This document shows, one piece after another, positions 10,638-20,596 of a stretch of DNA of 64,000 nt. The DNA comes from Psychromonas sp. L1A2. GTDB lineage: Bacteria > Pseudomonadota > Gammaproteobacteria > Enterobacterales > Psychromonadaceae. The notes under the pieces were generated by a model. That model was not told where the DNA came from, searched no databases, and was given only the letters and a program-made list of their open reading frames with translations. The position numbers and the translations under genes were made by a program. Every line of letters starts with the position of its first letter. Within the stretch, counting starts at the first letter, position 1. Location of the stretch: positions 682,001-746,000 of the forward strand of contig NZ_WUAG01000002.1 in the NCBI RefSeq assembly GCF_009828855.1, in the 5' to 3' direction.

Positions 10638-11435
10638 ATGAGTGAGCAAGCATCAGATCAGGCACAACATAGTTTGCCATTAATTACTCACCTTTTAGAA
10701 TTACGTGATCGTATTCTTAAGGTGGTTGTCGTGGTGTTAGCTATTTTCCTTAGCTTGGTTTATTTTTCAAATGATATTTACCACTATATTGCCATTCCGT
10801 TAACCAGTCAGCTGCCTGAAGGCTCAAGTATGATTGCCACAGGTGTCGCAACCCCCTTCTTCACGCCAATTAAATTGACCATCGTACTCTCTATTTTTAT
10901 TGCAATACCTGCGATCTTATATCAAGTATGGGCTTTTATCGCGCCAGGTTTATATAAACACGAACAAAAACTCGTTGCTCCGTTAGTTATTAGCAGCGCT
11001 CTGCTGTTTTATTTAGGTATGGTATTTTCTTATTACGTTGTGTTTCCCTTAGTATTTTCATTTTTTACCAGCACAGCACCTGAAGGCGTTACCATCGCGA
11101 CTGATATCAGTAGTTATTTAGACTTTGTATTGAAGTTGTTTTTTGCCTTTGGTTTAGCGTTTGAAATACCCGTTGCCACTTTATTACTCTGTTGGACGGG
11201 CGCAACAACACCTGAATCTTTAAAAGCAAAACGACCTTACATTGTAGTGGGCGCATTTATTTTTGGTATGTTATTAACGCCTCCAGATGTGATATCTCAA
11301 ACCTTATTAGCTGTACCAATGCTTATTTTATTTGAATTAGGTTTATTATTTTCCCGCTTTTATGTGAAAAAGCCAGCGTCAGATGATGAGCTAGATCCAG
11401 AAGAAAACACCATCCACAAAGAGCCAAAGAACTAA
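10638..11435 (+). CDS. tatC: Sec-independent translocase subunit TatC
   Basis: The six-helix inner-membrane receptor for Tat substrates. 265 residues, close to E. coli TatC (258). The N-terminal [14 protein letters not shown] segment carries the conserved HLxELR motif, and [20 protein letters not shown] sequence (here [11 protein letters not shown]) and [11 protein letters not shown] are hallmark TatC regions. Its last base is shared with the tatD start (TAATG), indicating translational coupling. Confidence 0.97.
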   Translation: MSEQASDQAQHSLPLITHLLELRDRILKVVVVVLAIFLSLVYFSNDIYHYIAIPLTSQLPEGSSMIATGVATPFFTPIKLTIVLSIFIAIPAILYQVWAFIAPGLYKHEQKLVAPLVISSALLFYLGMVFSYYVVFPLVFSFFTSTAPEGVTIATDISSYLDFVLKLFFAFGLAFEIPVATLLLCWTGATTPESLKAKRPYIVVGAFIFGMLLTPPDVISQTLLAVPMLILFELGLLFSRFYVKKPASDDELDPEENTIHKEPKN

Positions 11436-12220
11436 TGATTGATATTGGCGTTAACTTAACCAATAAGCGTTTTGATAAAGACTTAGCATCCGTCATTGAA
11501 AATGCCAAACAAGCAGGTCTCACCAAGTTAATGGTGACGGGCACTAATATTGTTGAAAGTCAGCAAGCGTTAGCTTTAGCCAAAGAAAATCCTAGTTTCA
11601 TCTACAGTACAGCGGGTATTCACCCGCATGATGCAAGCTCAATGACAGCTGAATCAGTAGTGCAATTACGTGAATTATTAATGCAACCTGAAGTAAAAGC
11701 GGTCGGTGAATGTGGTCTGGATTTCAATCGAAACTTCTCAACACCTGCCGAACAAGAAAAAGCATTTATACAACAACTAGAATTAGCGGTCGAATATCAG
11801 TTACCTGTCTTTATGCATGAACGCGATGCTAACCAGCGTTTTATTGAATTATTAACGCCTTATATTAAACAACTACCTAGTGCGGTCTTACATTGTTTTA
11901 CAGGCACTCAAGAAGAATTAGAGCGTTGTTTAGCTTTAGATTTACATATTGGTATTACGGGCTGGATATGCGATGAACGCCGAGGAACACATTTACTAGA
12001 ATTAGTAAAAATGATCCCCAATAACCGTTTAATGATTGAAACAGACAGCCCTTACTTATTACCTCGTTCAATGCGTCCTAAGCCAAAATCAAGTCGCAAT
12101 GAGCCGAAGTATTTGCCTTATATTGCGCAAACCATTGCACATGCTCGTCAGCAATCACTTTCAACATTTTTAAGTAATACCGAAAAAACAACACAGTCTT
12201 TTTTTAATTTAACTCAATAA
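11435..12220 (+). CDS. tatD: TatD-family metal-dependent DNase
   Basis: A cytoplasmic TIM-barrel metallo-hydrolase of 261 residues; the E. coli homologue has 3'-5' exonuclease activity and is not needed for Tat export. The N-terminus [10 protein letters not shown] is of the TatD type in which the DxHxH motif is replaced. Metal and active-site blocks are GIHPHD, GECGLDFNRNFS, LHCFTG and the C-terminal ETDSPYLLPR. E. coli has MHCRDA at the middle block and this protein MHERDA. The gene overlaps tatC by one base. Confidence 0.93.
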   Translation: MIDIGVNLTNKRFDKDLASVIENAKQAGLTKLMVTGTNIVESQQALALAKENPSFIYSTAGIHPHDASSMTAESVVQLRELLMQPEVKAVGECGLDFNRNFSTPAEQEKAFIQQLELAVEYQLPVFMHERDANQRFIELLTPYIKQLPSAVLHCFTGTQEELERCLALDLHIGITGWICDERRGTHLLELVKMIPNNRLMIETDSPYLLPRSMRPKPKSSRNEPKYLPYIAQTIAHARQQSLSTFLSNTEKTTQSFFNLTQ

Positions 12221-12322
12221 AGTTTGTTGCTTTATATTCAGCTCTGCTCTGTATTCTTGCTCTGCTCTATGTTTAATATAGCCAAAGCATTAACTAAATT
12301 AAGTATTAAAGACTAAAAATAA

Positions 12323-13351
<1,029 letters not shown>

Positions 13352-13480
13352 TTAATTTATAAAATTAATTCACATTAATAAATAATGGGAGCCATATTTA
13401 AGATATGTCTTCTGTTATTTATTAATGCTTTAAAATCGCTCTTCTTAAACAAGGCAAACTTAAACTTACATCAAAAATAA

Positions 13481-14086
13481 TTACAAATTCAACGTTGAAT
13501 GGTCATCGATTATTGAGTCTGCAATATCGGCTATTGAACATTTTTTTATCATTGATTGCTCTCTCAAAAATTTATAAGACTCTTGCTCTGTTATATTTTT
13601 CAATTCAGATAATATTGCTACCGCTTGTTCAACCTTCCTCCTTCCTTTTAACGTTTCATCTAAGGAGTTAATGCGTTTTTTTAATCTTTTTTCATGTTTA
13701 GAAAAACTTATCGCTGTCGTTAATACTGCTAATAAACCAAAAATACGAATAGGTTTCGAAATAACGCCATGCACATGAAAATAATCCAGCTCAACTAATA
13801 TTTCAGGTGTTTCATAAGCAATAACACCAATGCGTGCAACACTTTCATCATTGGCCATCCAAGAAATAGAGTTTTTGTTATTTTTATTATCAATTAAAAA
13901 AATAACAACATCTATATCTTGTTCAAGCACTTTTGGAGCTGGCCAAACATAATCAATATTGCAACCTATTCGCTTAATATGATCAATTAATATCTTTCTA
14001 TCTGAATCATCTGGGTGTATCACAAGAACACGCATTTGTCTTAAACGACGAATTAATTGATAATCTTTAGCTGAAGAGCTACTCAT
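13481..14086 (-). CDS. AmiR-like transcription antiterminator (ANTAR domain)
   Basis: 201 residues. The N-terminal half (about 15-125) is a degenerate receiver-like domain (VLVIHPDDSDRKILIDHI) without a clear phospho-acceptor context. A coiled-coil linker (about 128-150) follows, then a C-terminal ANTAR RNA-binding domain (about 148-195: VEQAVAILSELKNITEQES with the Tyr-x3-Arg segment after it). In Pseudomonas, AmiR binds leader RNA of the amidase operon and prevents termination unless sequestered by AmiC. The gene lies 25 nt after the amiC-like gene with its own GAGG ribosome site, so the two should be co-expressed. The likely RNA target is the hairpin leader at 21.85-21.91 kb. Confidence 0.82.
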   Translation of the reverse strand: MSSSSAKDYQLIRRLRQMRVLVIHPDDSDRKILIDHIKRIGCNIDYVWPAPKVLEQDIDVVIFLIDNKNNKNSISWMANDESVARIGVIAYETPEILVELDYFHVHGVISKPIRIFGLLAVLTTAISFSKHEKRLKKRINSLDETLKGRRKVEQAVAILSELKNITEQESYKFLREQSMIKKCSIADIADSIIDDHSTLNL

Positions 14087-14111
14087 TAGTTACCTATACC
14101 TCAATGATAAT

Positions 14112-15263
14112 TTAAACTTCAATAGAACGGTCATAAGCGATTAAATAAGGATCCGCTTTAATCACTGATGGTGATTCCCATAAAATATCATAACTTCCTT
14201 CTCTATTCGACTTTGCCACATAAGGCCTTAAAGTAAGGTGGTTCGTATCTAAATCTAAAAAAAGATCGCCACCAGGGGATTCAATTGACGCTTCTGAAAG
14301 CGCGGCTAGAATACTTTCAGTGTCGTCATACTTTGCAGATAATAAAGCATTAGCAAAAACATTAACAAGAGAGTAAGCCACTTCACTAAACACACAAGGA
14401 CTTGTCTTTTCTCCAAAACGCGCTTTAAACTTTTTAATAAAAGCTTTATTAGCATCTGTTTCTAATGAAGAAAAGTAAGATGCGACTGATATATGTCCTT
14501 CCCTTTTATCTAGCTCTAAAGCTTGAATACTAGATTCAACTGCAGTTAAAGAAGCAAGAGGAGGTTTTACACCATCAAACTCTAATTCTGCATAAACACT
14601 ATATAAATTAATACTATCTAAGCCAACAACCGTAGAAAAAATAACATCTGGTTTATTTTTTAGAATATCATTCAAATTTAATCTAAGGTCCGCAGCATCA
14701 GCAGAGAAGTTTAAATATTTTTCAGCAACTACTTTACCGCCACTGGCATTTAAGAACTCAGTAACCACACGGTTAATTTCTCTTGGGTATAAATAATCGA
14801 GACCTATTAGTGCAATATTTTTACCGTAGTTATTAAAAATATATTTTAATAGCGGCAATACTAATTGGTTAGGTACTCCTCCTCCATAAATAACATTAGG
14901 CGAATACTCGAACCCTTCATAAACAGAAGGATAAAAGAGGATCCCATTAAAACGCTCTATAATCGGAAGTACTGCTTTTCGACTAGAAGATAAACAGCAG
15001 CCAAAAATAATATTAACTCGATGTTTTAGTAACAATTCTGTTGCCATTTTAGCATACAGTAAATCGTCTCCTGCAGGATCTAAAATAATAGGTTCTAATT
15101 TCTGACCTGCGATCCCACCATTATTATTAACTTCTTCACACGCCAATAATACTCCACGTAAGTGAGAAGATTCAGAAATAGCCATAGGTCCCGACTGAGA
15201 GAAAAGAACACCAATTTTTATAGTTCTTTTTTCATACTCAGTATTTTTTACTGTATCTTGCAT
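14112..15263 (-). CDS. AmiC-like amide sensor / negative regulator
   Basis: 383 residues of the type I periplasmic-binding fold (Peripla_BP_5/6 type) related to AmiC and to UrtA-type binding proteins. It has no signal peptide (starts MQDTVKNTEYEKRTIKIGVL), which suits a cytoplasmic ligand sensor rather than a transporter component. Ligand-pocket region GCCLSSSRKAVLPI and FYPSVYEGFEYSPNVIYGGG resemble the corresponding blocks of the operon's own binding protein. In Pseudomonas, AmiC binds small amides and releases AmiR. The adjacent amiR-like gene makes this reading strong. The ligand is not known. Confidence 0.82.
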   Translation of the reverse strand: MQDTVKNTEYEKRTIKIGVLFSQSGPMAISESSHLRGVLLACEEVNNNGGIAGQKLEPIILDPAGDDLLYAKMATELLLKHRVNIIFGCCLSSSRKAVLPIIERFNGILFYPSVYEGFEYSPNVIYGGGVPNQLVLPLLKYIFNNYGKNIALIGLDYLYPREINRVVTEFLNASGGKVVAEKYLNFSADAADLRLNLNDILKNKPDVIFSTVVGLDSINLYSVYAELEFDGVKPPLASLTAVESSIQALELDKREGHISVASYFSSLETDANKAFIKKFKARFGEKTSPCVFSEVAYSLVNVFANALLSAKYDDTESILAALSEASIESPGGDLFLDLDTNHLTLRPYVAKSNREGSYDILWESPSVIKADPYLIAYDRSIEV

Positions 15264-15360
15264 AAAAGTAGCTCTATTTTAATTATTTGTAGATAGTAAT
15301 TAACTGTTTAGGTTTCAGTATATTAAATCAACAATAATGATTGCTGTTGATTTATAAGAA

Positions 15361-15404
15361 AATGCCTTTAAAAAGGTTAGGAAATACTTTTCTTTAAAGG
15401 CATT
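15361..15404 (-). terminator. Possible terminator or attenuator between amidase and amiC
   Basis: A 12-bp perfect stem (AATGCCTTTAAA, 15361-15372, with 15393-15404) and 20-nt loop lie in the 201-bp gap between the amidase stop and the amiC start. On the minus strand it is followed by TTTTCTTAT. It could lower expression of the regulators relative to the structural genes. Confidence 0.5.
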
Positions 15405-15464
15405 ATCGAACTTGTTTACGTTCTTTATACTAAACCAATAGCAATGATTGAGTGCTTCTTTAAT

Positions 15465-16829
15465 TTATACTGAATTTTTCTTTAAAGCACTTTCAAGTTT
15501 TATAGCAATCGCTAACAGTTTTTCATCTTCATTTGGTTTACCCATTAACATCATCCCAATTGGTAACCCTGATTTAGAGAGGCCAATAGGAATTGTCACA
15601 CAAGGATAACCAGTCATATTACCTAATACACAAAACCACAACATACTTTTATGAGCATGCACTTTTTTTCCACCAAACTCTTGTTCTTCCTCATTTAAAG
15701 TGGGTGCAGTAACCGGTAAAGTAGGTGTTACAATAATATCCCAGTCTCCTAACTCATTTGCAAAGGTATGCATTAATTGACTACGCAATCTTTGCGCTTG
15801 TAATACATCTAATGCAGAGAGTTGCGAGCCTGCTTCTAACTTAGCCCTCAGCCCTGGTGAAAATCCTCCCGGATTTTTTTTCAATAAAGGTTGATGATAA
15901 GATGCCGCTTCACTAAAGATAATCGCTTCCCAAGCTTCATAGTAATTATCAACATGAGATAATCCAGCTTCTTTCACTACTACAGAGGAAGCTTCAAGCG
16001 CTGTCTTTACAGCAGTATCAATTTCATCACTTCGTTCTAACCCTTCGCCAGTTAAGTGAATAACATTGATTGCTTCGTTATGCTCTACTACTTTAAATTT
16101 AGCCGAAGAAACAGTAGATAAATCTTTTGAATCTTCACCTAAAAAATAGGGTAATAACAACTCAATATCTTTTAAAGAACTCGCTAAGGGGCCAGGAGCA
16201 TCGAGTGACCAACTTAATGGTAAAACACCATGGCGGGATGCTCGCCCATAACTAGGTTTAAAACCATAAATACCACAAGCAGCTGCAGGCATTCTAATAG
16301 AGCCACCTGTATCACTTCCTAATCCTGCAGAAACAATACCAGAAGCAATAGCAGCAGCAGATCCACCGCTACTCCCACCAGTGACATGATTTGTATTATG
16401 GGGATTTAGCACAGGGCCAATATTAGAATTAACATTAGTAGGACTAAATGCCCATTCATCCATATTGGTTTTACCAAAGATAACAACACCAGCTGCACGC
16501 AAGTTAGCAATGATAGTCGCATCTTGCCCACTTGGTTCTAATGGCAAAGCGCCTGAACATGCTGTAGTAGGATAGTCTTTAGTCAGATAATTATCTTTAA
16601 CTGCAATTGGAACACCATCAATTGGGCTAAGACAATTTCCATTTGCTCGGCGTTTGTCTGAAGCCACTGCTTGATCTAATGACTTTTCTCTATCAAGAAC
16701 GACAAATGCATTTAAATAGGAGTATTCCTCAGCTTTATCAAGTGCCTTCATGGTTAATGAGACCGACGTTTCCTTTCCAGTAGCGAGATCCGCACATTGC
16801 TCTGTTAAGTTTTTATTATTTTTTAGCAT
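15465..16829 (-). CDS. Amidase-signature hydrolase (AtzE/GatA-like)
   Basis: A cytoplasmic amidase of about 454 residues from the ATG at 16829, preferred over the ORF start at 16868 because CAGGAG lies 6 nt upstream. The Ser-cisSer-Lys triad is visible as Lys78 (GVPIAVKDN), Ser153 (TGGSSGGSAAA) and Ser177 (SDTGGSIRMP), with the same spacing as in GatA. The start overlaps the end of a 53-residue AtzG/GatC-like gene by 14 nt, a pairing typical of AtzE-type amidases rather than AmiE nitrilase-fold aliphatic amidases. Its location after urea/amide transporter genes suggests hydrolysis of an imported amide. The substrate (short amide, biuret-like compound or other) cannot be read from sequence. 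Confidence 0.82.
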   Translation of the reverse strand: MLKNNKNLTEQCADLATGKETSVSLTMKALDKAEEYSYLNAFVVLDREKSLDQAVASDKRRANGNCLSPIDGVPIAVKDNYLTKDYPTTACSGALPLEPSGQDATIIANLRAAGVVIFGKTNMDEWAFSPTNVNSNIGPVLNPHNTNHVTGGSSGGSAAAIASGIVSAGLGSDTGGSIRMPAAACGIYGFKPSYGRASRHGVLPLSWSLDAPGPLASSLKDIELLLPYFLGEDSKDLSTVSSAKFKVVEHNEAINVIHLTGEGLERSDEIDTAVKTALEASSVVVKEAGLSHVDNYYEAWEAIIFSEAASYHQPLLKKNPGGFSPGLRAKLEAGSQLSALDVLQAQRLRSQLMHTFANELGDWDIIVTPTLPVTAPTLNEEEQEFGGKKVHAHKSMLWFCVLGNMTGYPCVTIPIGLSKSGLPIGMMLMGKPNEDEKLLAIAIKLESALKKNSV

Positions 16830-16977
16830 TGAAAACTCCTGGGTTAAAAATATGAGCAGGCTCTTCAAATTGTGAGTCGAGAGGAATATTTAACCCAGCT
16901 CTAATTCGCTCTAGAATATCAACAACTTCTTGTTTTTGTTCAACGGTTAATGGCACGTTTACTTCTTTATCACTCAT
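16816..16977 (-). CDS. Small AtzG/GatC-like amidase partner (53 aa)
   Basis: A 53-residue frame starting ATG at 16977, two bases after the urtE-like stop, with AGGAG inside the end of that gene. It reads MSDKEVNVPLTVEQKQ..., then a short helix (VVDILERIRAGLNIPL), then EEPAHIFNP near the C-terminus. This arrangement (helix, proline-leucine turn, Asp/Glu-Pro-Ala-x-x-Phe-x-Pro) is the GatC/AtzG (DUF4089-type) pattern, shortened at the N-terminus. Its stop lies 14 nt inside the amidase gene, so the two are probably translationally coupled. AtzG-type proteins wrap around and stabilise amidases such as AtzE. Family assignment is by eye. Confidence 0.68.
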   Translation of the reverse strand: MSDKEVNVPLTVEQKQEVVDILERIRAGLNIPLDSQFEEPAHIFNPGVFNAKK

Positions 16978-16979
16978 TT

Positions 16980-17678
16980 TTAAACTCCTAACAATTCTTT
17001 TTGTAAAGTTTTATTTGCACGTAAACTGTCTCGATCAATTTCCATATGAACCTCTCCTTTGTCCATTACATAGGCCCGTGTAGCGATAGATAAACAAAAA
17101 TCTAAATCTTGTTCTGCAACAAGAATAGCGATGTTATTTTCTTTATTGATACGCTTTAAAACACCTGACATTTCATCAATAATCGAAGGTTGTACCCCTT
17201 CTGTCGGCTCATCCAATAATAAAATTTTAGGTCGAGTAGCAAGTGCCCGAGCAAGTGCTAAAACTTGTTGTTGACCACCAGAAAGTCCACCTGCAAGTTC
17301 ATTTGCTTTAGGAACTAAAATAGGGAAATCTTCCATAAGTTCTTCCACGGTATTTTTGGGGTTATAACCATTTGATGCAGCAGCGACGGCAATATTTTCA
17401 ATCACAGTCATTCGAGGAAATACGAATCGCCCTTGAGGCACATACCCTAACCCCATTTTTGCTCGCTTTGCAGGAGAATTAGGCATCGGTATTCCTTCGA
17501 TTTCAGCATGCCCCGCCATAGCAGGTATCAACCCAGCGGCATAACGCATTACAGTAGACTTACCGACACCATTTCTTCCTAATAAAGCAACAATTTCTCC
17601 AGCTTTAACTTCTAAAGAAATATCACGAATAATCGTTGTTTTACCATATCCTCCAGTCGCATTAAGTATCTTAAACAT
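16980..17678 (-). CDS. urtE: Urea/short-chain amide ABC transporter ATP-binding protein UrtE-like
   Basis: A 232-residue ABC ATPase of the LivF/UrtE group energising uptake. Walker A is LLGRNGVGKST, the signature LAGGLSGGQQQVLALARAL, Walker B ILLLDEPTEGVQPS and the switch His position is replaced by Gln-type AEQDLDF as usual for this subgroup. It overlaps the upstream fused urtC-urtD gene by 8 nt. The ribosome site for the following small gene lies within its end. Confidence 0.88.
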   Translation of the reverse strand: MFKILNATGGYGKTTIIRDISLEVKAGEIVALLGRNGVGKSTVMRYAAGLIPAMAGHAEIEGIPMPNSPAKRAKMGLGYVPQGRFVFPRMTVIENIAVAAASNGYNPKNTVEELMEDFPILVPKANELAGGLSGGQQQVLALARALATRPKILLLDEPTEGVQPSIIDEMSGVLKRINKENNIAILVAEQDLDFCLSIATRAYVMDKGEVHMEIDRDSLRANKTLQKELLGV

Positions 17679-19485
17679 GTTTGCGTCTCCCTAAATAAAC
17701 ATCAAGCACGCGTTCATCTTTACGTAACTCCTCGATATTCCCTTCGGCAAAGACTTCTCCTTGATGTAACATAGTGACATGCCCTTCCAAAGTACTTACA
17801 AAATCCATATCATGCTCAACGACTACTACTGTTGTATGTAAGGCAAGAGTACGAATAAGGAGTGATAGTTCACGAGTTTCTTCTTTCGTCATACCAGCAG
17901 CGGGTTCATCTAACAAAATGATGCGCGGTGCTAAACATAACACCATACCAATATCGAGCCATTGTTGTTGACCGTGAGAAAGAGCTGATGCATTTACACC
18001 TAACTGCTCTTCAAATCCCAACATACAAAGCACTTTATGGCTAATATCTAAAGCTATCTGTTGATCATGAGTACGTGAGTAGGCTGCAATCCAAAGATTA
18101 TCTATGACAGAAAGGTCACCAAACACTTGAGGTTTTTGATTTTTAACTCCCATTCCCTTTTTAACACGTTCAAAAATAGGTGAAGAAGTAATGTTGTCGT
18201 CGCCTAAATTAACAACGCCACTTTCAGGCTGATATATTCCAACACAGGTTTTTAAAAAAGAACTTTTTCCTGCGCCATTCGCGCCAATCAATGAATATGG
18301 CTTGCCTGGTATAAAGTTACGATCAACTTTATTAACAGGTATGACACCACCGAATTTTTTAAACAGTTGAATGGTAGAGAAGTTTTTTGCTGGGCCAGCT
18401 TGTTTTTCAGCGTCAATAAGAATCTGTTTTAATACTTCAACATCAATTTTAACCGAATTTGTATTTCTAGCTGCAGCATTAGGGTCAGGTAAAAATTTTC
18501 GCCATAAGGAATCTAATGATCCTAAAATCCCATTTTTAAGAAATAGAACAAGCAGTATCAGCGTAACACCTAAAATTAAGGTCGTTTGCCCACCAGCAGC
18601 TCCCCCTAACACAAAGGACATAATACCTATCATTAATGCGCCAACAAAAGGGCCAGCAAGCGTCCCTAAACCACCAATTAAAACATAAATAGGCGGAAGA
18701 AAAGCTTCTTGAATAGAGAAGACAGAAGGACTTAAAAAATTTGACCAAAGCGCATAAAGAGTACCTGCAAGTCCAGCTATTGCACCTGCGTAGATAAAAT
18801 TAAGTAGTTGATATTTTCGAACATCATAACCAAGCAATTCGGTTTTACTGCTATCAATTCGAATACAATCAATAATACGTCCAAAGTGACTATGCATTAA
18901 TTGACGAGTTAAAAAATAGAGTATTGCAACAATAATGATAACCGTCATTAACGCTTGATTTGGGCCCAATGATTCAGCTTCAGCTCCAAAGCCAATAACA
19001 ATGCCAGGAATATTAGATAAACCACTATCTCCGAGAACAGAAGCACTTCCGATATCGATTTTAAAAGTTTGTATTACCGACCAAAGCAATAAAGTAAATG
19101 TATAAGATAAAATAGTACTTTGTAACTCCCCCATACGAGCATAAAAGATCACATAACCTAGCAACATTGCTGATAACGCACCAAAAAGACTACCAATAGG
19201 CAAAGCCCAAATAATTGAATTCCCTGTAAGCTCTGAGAAATTAATAGCAGCAATACTGCCAAAATATCCCCCCATGCCATAAAATGCAGTTTGACCTAAA
19301 CTTAGTAGTCCTCCTCTTCCCCATACAATATCAAGACTCATTCCTAATAGACCAAATATAAGCCAAGACGTAGAAACAAAAGCGAGGTAAGGATCAATTA
19401 AAAAAGCAGCGAAAAGTGCGGCAAGCGTAGCAATAGCAGGTAAGGTTAAACCTGCTGATTGATAAATTTTTTCTGATAAAGTCAT
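17671..19485 (-). CDS. Fused UrtC permease - UrtD ATP-binding protein
   Basis: 604 residues joining two subunits that are usually separate. Residues about 15-320 form a LivM/UrtC-type permease with several hydrophobic helices and the family block FGLLGMSLDIVWGRGGLLSLGQ (split here: GLLGMSLDIVWGRGGLLS). After a linker (about 330-375), residues about 375-600 form an ABC ATPase with Walker A SLIGANGAGKSSF, signature ALSHGQQQWLDIG, Walker B IILLDEPAAGM and VVVEHDMDFV. No internal stop or frameshift is needed, so this is a genuine single frame in the given sequence. It is 8 nt downstream of the urtB-like gene. Separate UrtC and UrtD genes are the norm, so the fusion is worth noting. Confidence 0.87.
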   Translation of the reverse strand: MTLSEKIYQSAGLTLPAIATLAALFAAFLIDPYLAFVSTSWLIFGLLGMSLDIVWGRGGLLSLGQTAFYGMGGYFGSIAAINFSELTGNSIIWALPIGSLFGALSAMLLGYVIFYARMGELQSTILSYTFTLLLWSVIQTFKIDIGSASVLGDSGLSNIPGIVIGFGAEAESLGPNQALMTVIIIVAILYFLTRQLMHSHFGRIIDCIRIDSSKTELLGYDVRKYQLLNFIYAGAIAGLAGTLYALWSNFLSPSVFSIQEAFLPPIYVLIGGLGTLAGPFVGALMIGIMSFVLGGAAGGQTTLILGVTLILLVLFLKNGILGSLDSLWRKFLPDPNAAARNTNSVKIDVEVLKQILIDAEKQAGPAKNFSTIQLFKKFGGVIPVNKVDRNFIPGKPYSLIGANGAGKSSFLKTCVGIYQPESGVVNLGDDNITSSPIFERVKKGMGVKNQKPQVFGDLSVIDNLWIAAYSRTHDQQIALDISHKVLCMLGFEEQLGVNASALSHGQQQWLDIGMVLCLAPRIILLDEPAAGMTKEETRELSLLIRTLALHTTVVVVEHDMDFVSTLEGHVTMLHQGEVFAEGNIEELRKDERVLDVYLGRRKHV

Positions 19486-19493
19486 AGTATTTC

Positions 19494-20363
19494 CTAAAGT
19501 TTTCTACGCCATTTAGCTGATATTCCACATGGATATAGCCAAAGTAGTAATGCAGTGATAAGAAAAAAGAAAACTTCACCAATAACTGAAGATAGGAAAC
19601 TGGCTGTAATTGAAGAGCCGCCACCTAAACCTAAAGTAGTTAGTACGGTTCCAGTTAGCGCAACAGGCCCGGCAACAACAACAGCTAGAAATGATTTTAC
19701 TGCGAAAGCAAGTCCCATTGTTGGAGTAGCAGGAACCAGCGGTAATAAAATTGCCCCAGCAAAACCAGCAAGTCCGCATCCAATAGAAAAAGTAAGCGTA
19801 TTAACGCGATTAGAATCAATACCTATCGCTTGTGCCATCTCAGGTTGCTGAATAGAAGCACGTGCTTTCATGCCATACACTGTTTTTGTCATCAACAGAT
19901 AAACAAACAAAAACATAAGAGCAGCAACTAAGATCATCAGGAGTCGATATCCATCTAAACTGTATTCACCAATACTCACATTAAATTGAGGGATAGTCGC
20001 AACACTTACAGTACTCGTACCAAAAATCACCACAACAAGCTGCATGAAAAACATACTAAGCCCCCAAGTAGCTAGCATGGTGTCAAATAATCTACCGTAT
20101 AAACGACGTACTATAAGCATCTCGACGATGGCACCAATAGACATAGTAATCATAACGGCGATAGGGATAGATAAAATATAAGGGACGCCTGCTTTAGTAA
20201 CAGTCAATGCGGCATAAGCACCAATCATTAAGAACTCACTATGAGCAAGATTAATAACCCCCATTAGCCCAAAAACAACAGCCAATCCCATCGCAGCGAT
20301 TAACAAAATAGATGCGCTTGATAATGACGATAATAATATGGTCGCCAAATAATCGAGTTCCAT
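19494..20363 (-). CDS. urtB: Urea/short-chain amide ABC transporter permease UrtB-like
   Basis: A 289-residue inner-membrane permease of the LivH/UrtB family with about eight hydrophobic segments. The block LAVVFGLMGVINLAHSEFLM is the family's conserved N-terminal signature. The C-terminal TGTVLTTLGLGG and EVFFFLITALLLWLYPCG segments are typical. AAGGAAAT precedes the ATG. A 233-nt gap with no gene separates it from the binding-protein gene, a common place for processing that favours the binding protein; no clear terminator was found there. Confidence 0.86.
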   Translation of the reverse strand: MELDYLATILLSSLSSASILLIAAMGLAVVFGLMGVINLAHSEFLMIGAYAALTVTKAGVPYILSIPIAVMITMSIGAIVEMLIVRRLYGRLFDTMLATWGLSMFFMQLVVVIFGTSTVSVATIPQFNVSIGEYSLDGYRLLMILVAALMFLFVYLLMTKTVYGMKARASIQQPEMAQAIGIDSNRVNTLTFSIGCGLAGFAGAILLPLVPATPTMGLAFAVKSFLAVVVAGPVALTGTVLTTLGLGGGSSITASFLSSVIGEVFFFLITALLLWLYPCGISAKWRRKL

Positions 20364-20596
20364 AAATTTCCTTATTTATAATTATTTGCTTAAAAAGATC
20401 ATTAATAATTAAAGAAAATAGAATAAGCCTACTAGTGCCTAACTCCTTTAAAGGTAGCTGCTAAGATATATTTTCAACTCTTTTAAAATCAAAATTAATA
20501 CCTTGTACCATTAAATAAATTGACTATGTATAAATGATAATTTCACTTAAAATCTATGGCTGTAAGCTTATTCGTATTTTCATGATCAGTTAATAT

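Noticed and set aside
15465-16829. GatA of the glutamyl-tRNA amidotransferase
   Set aside because: Although the triad and spacing match GatA, there is no gatB, the operon is catabolic and the partner is AtzG-like. Kept as AtzE/GatA-like amidase.
19555-19851. 98-residue plus-strand frame inside urtB
   Set aside because: Shadow of the well-supported permease gene on the other strand.
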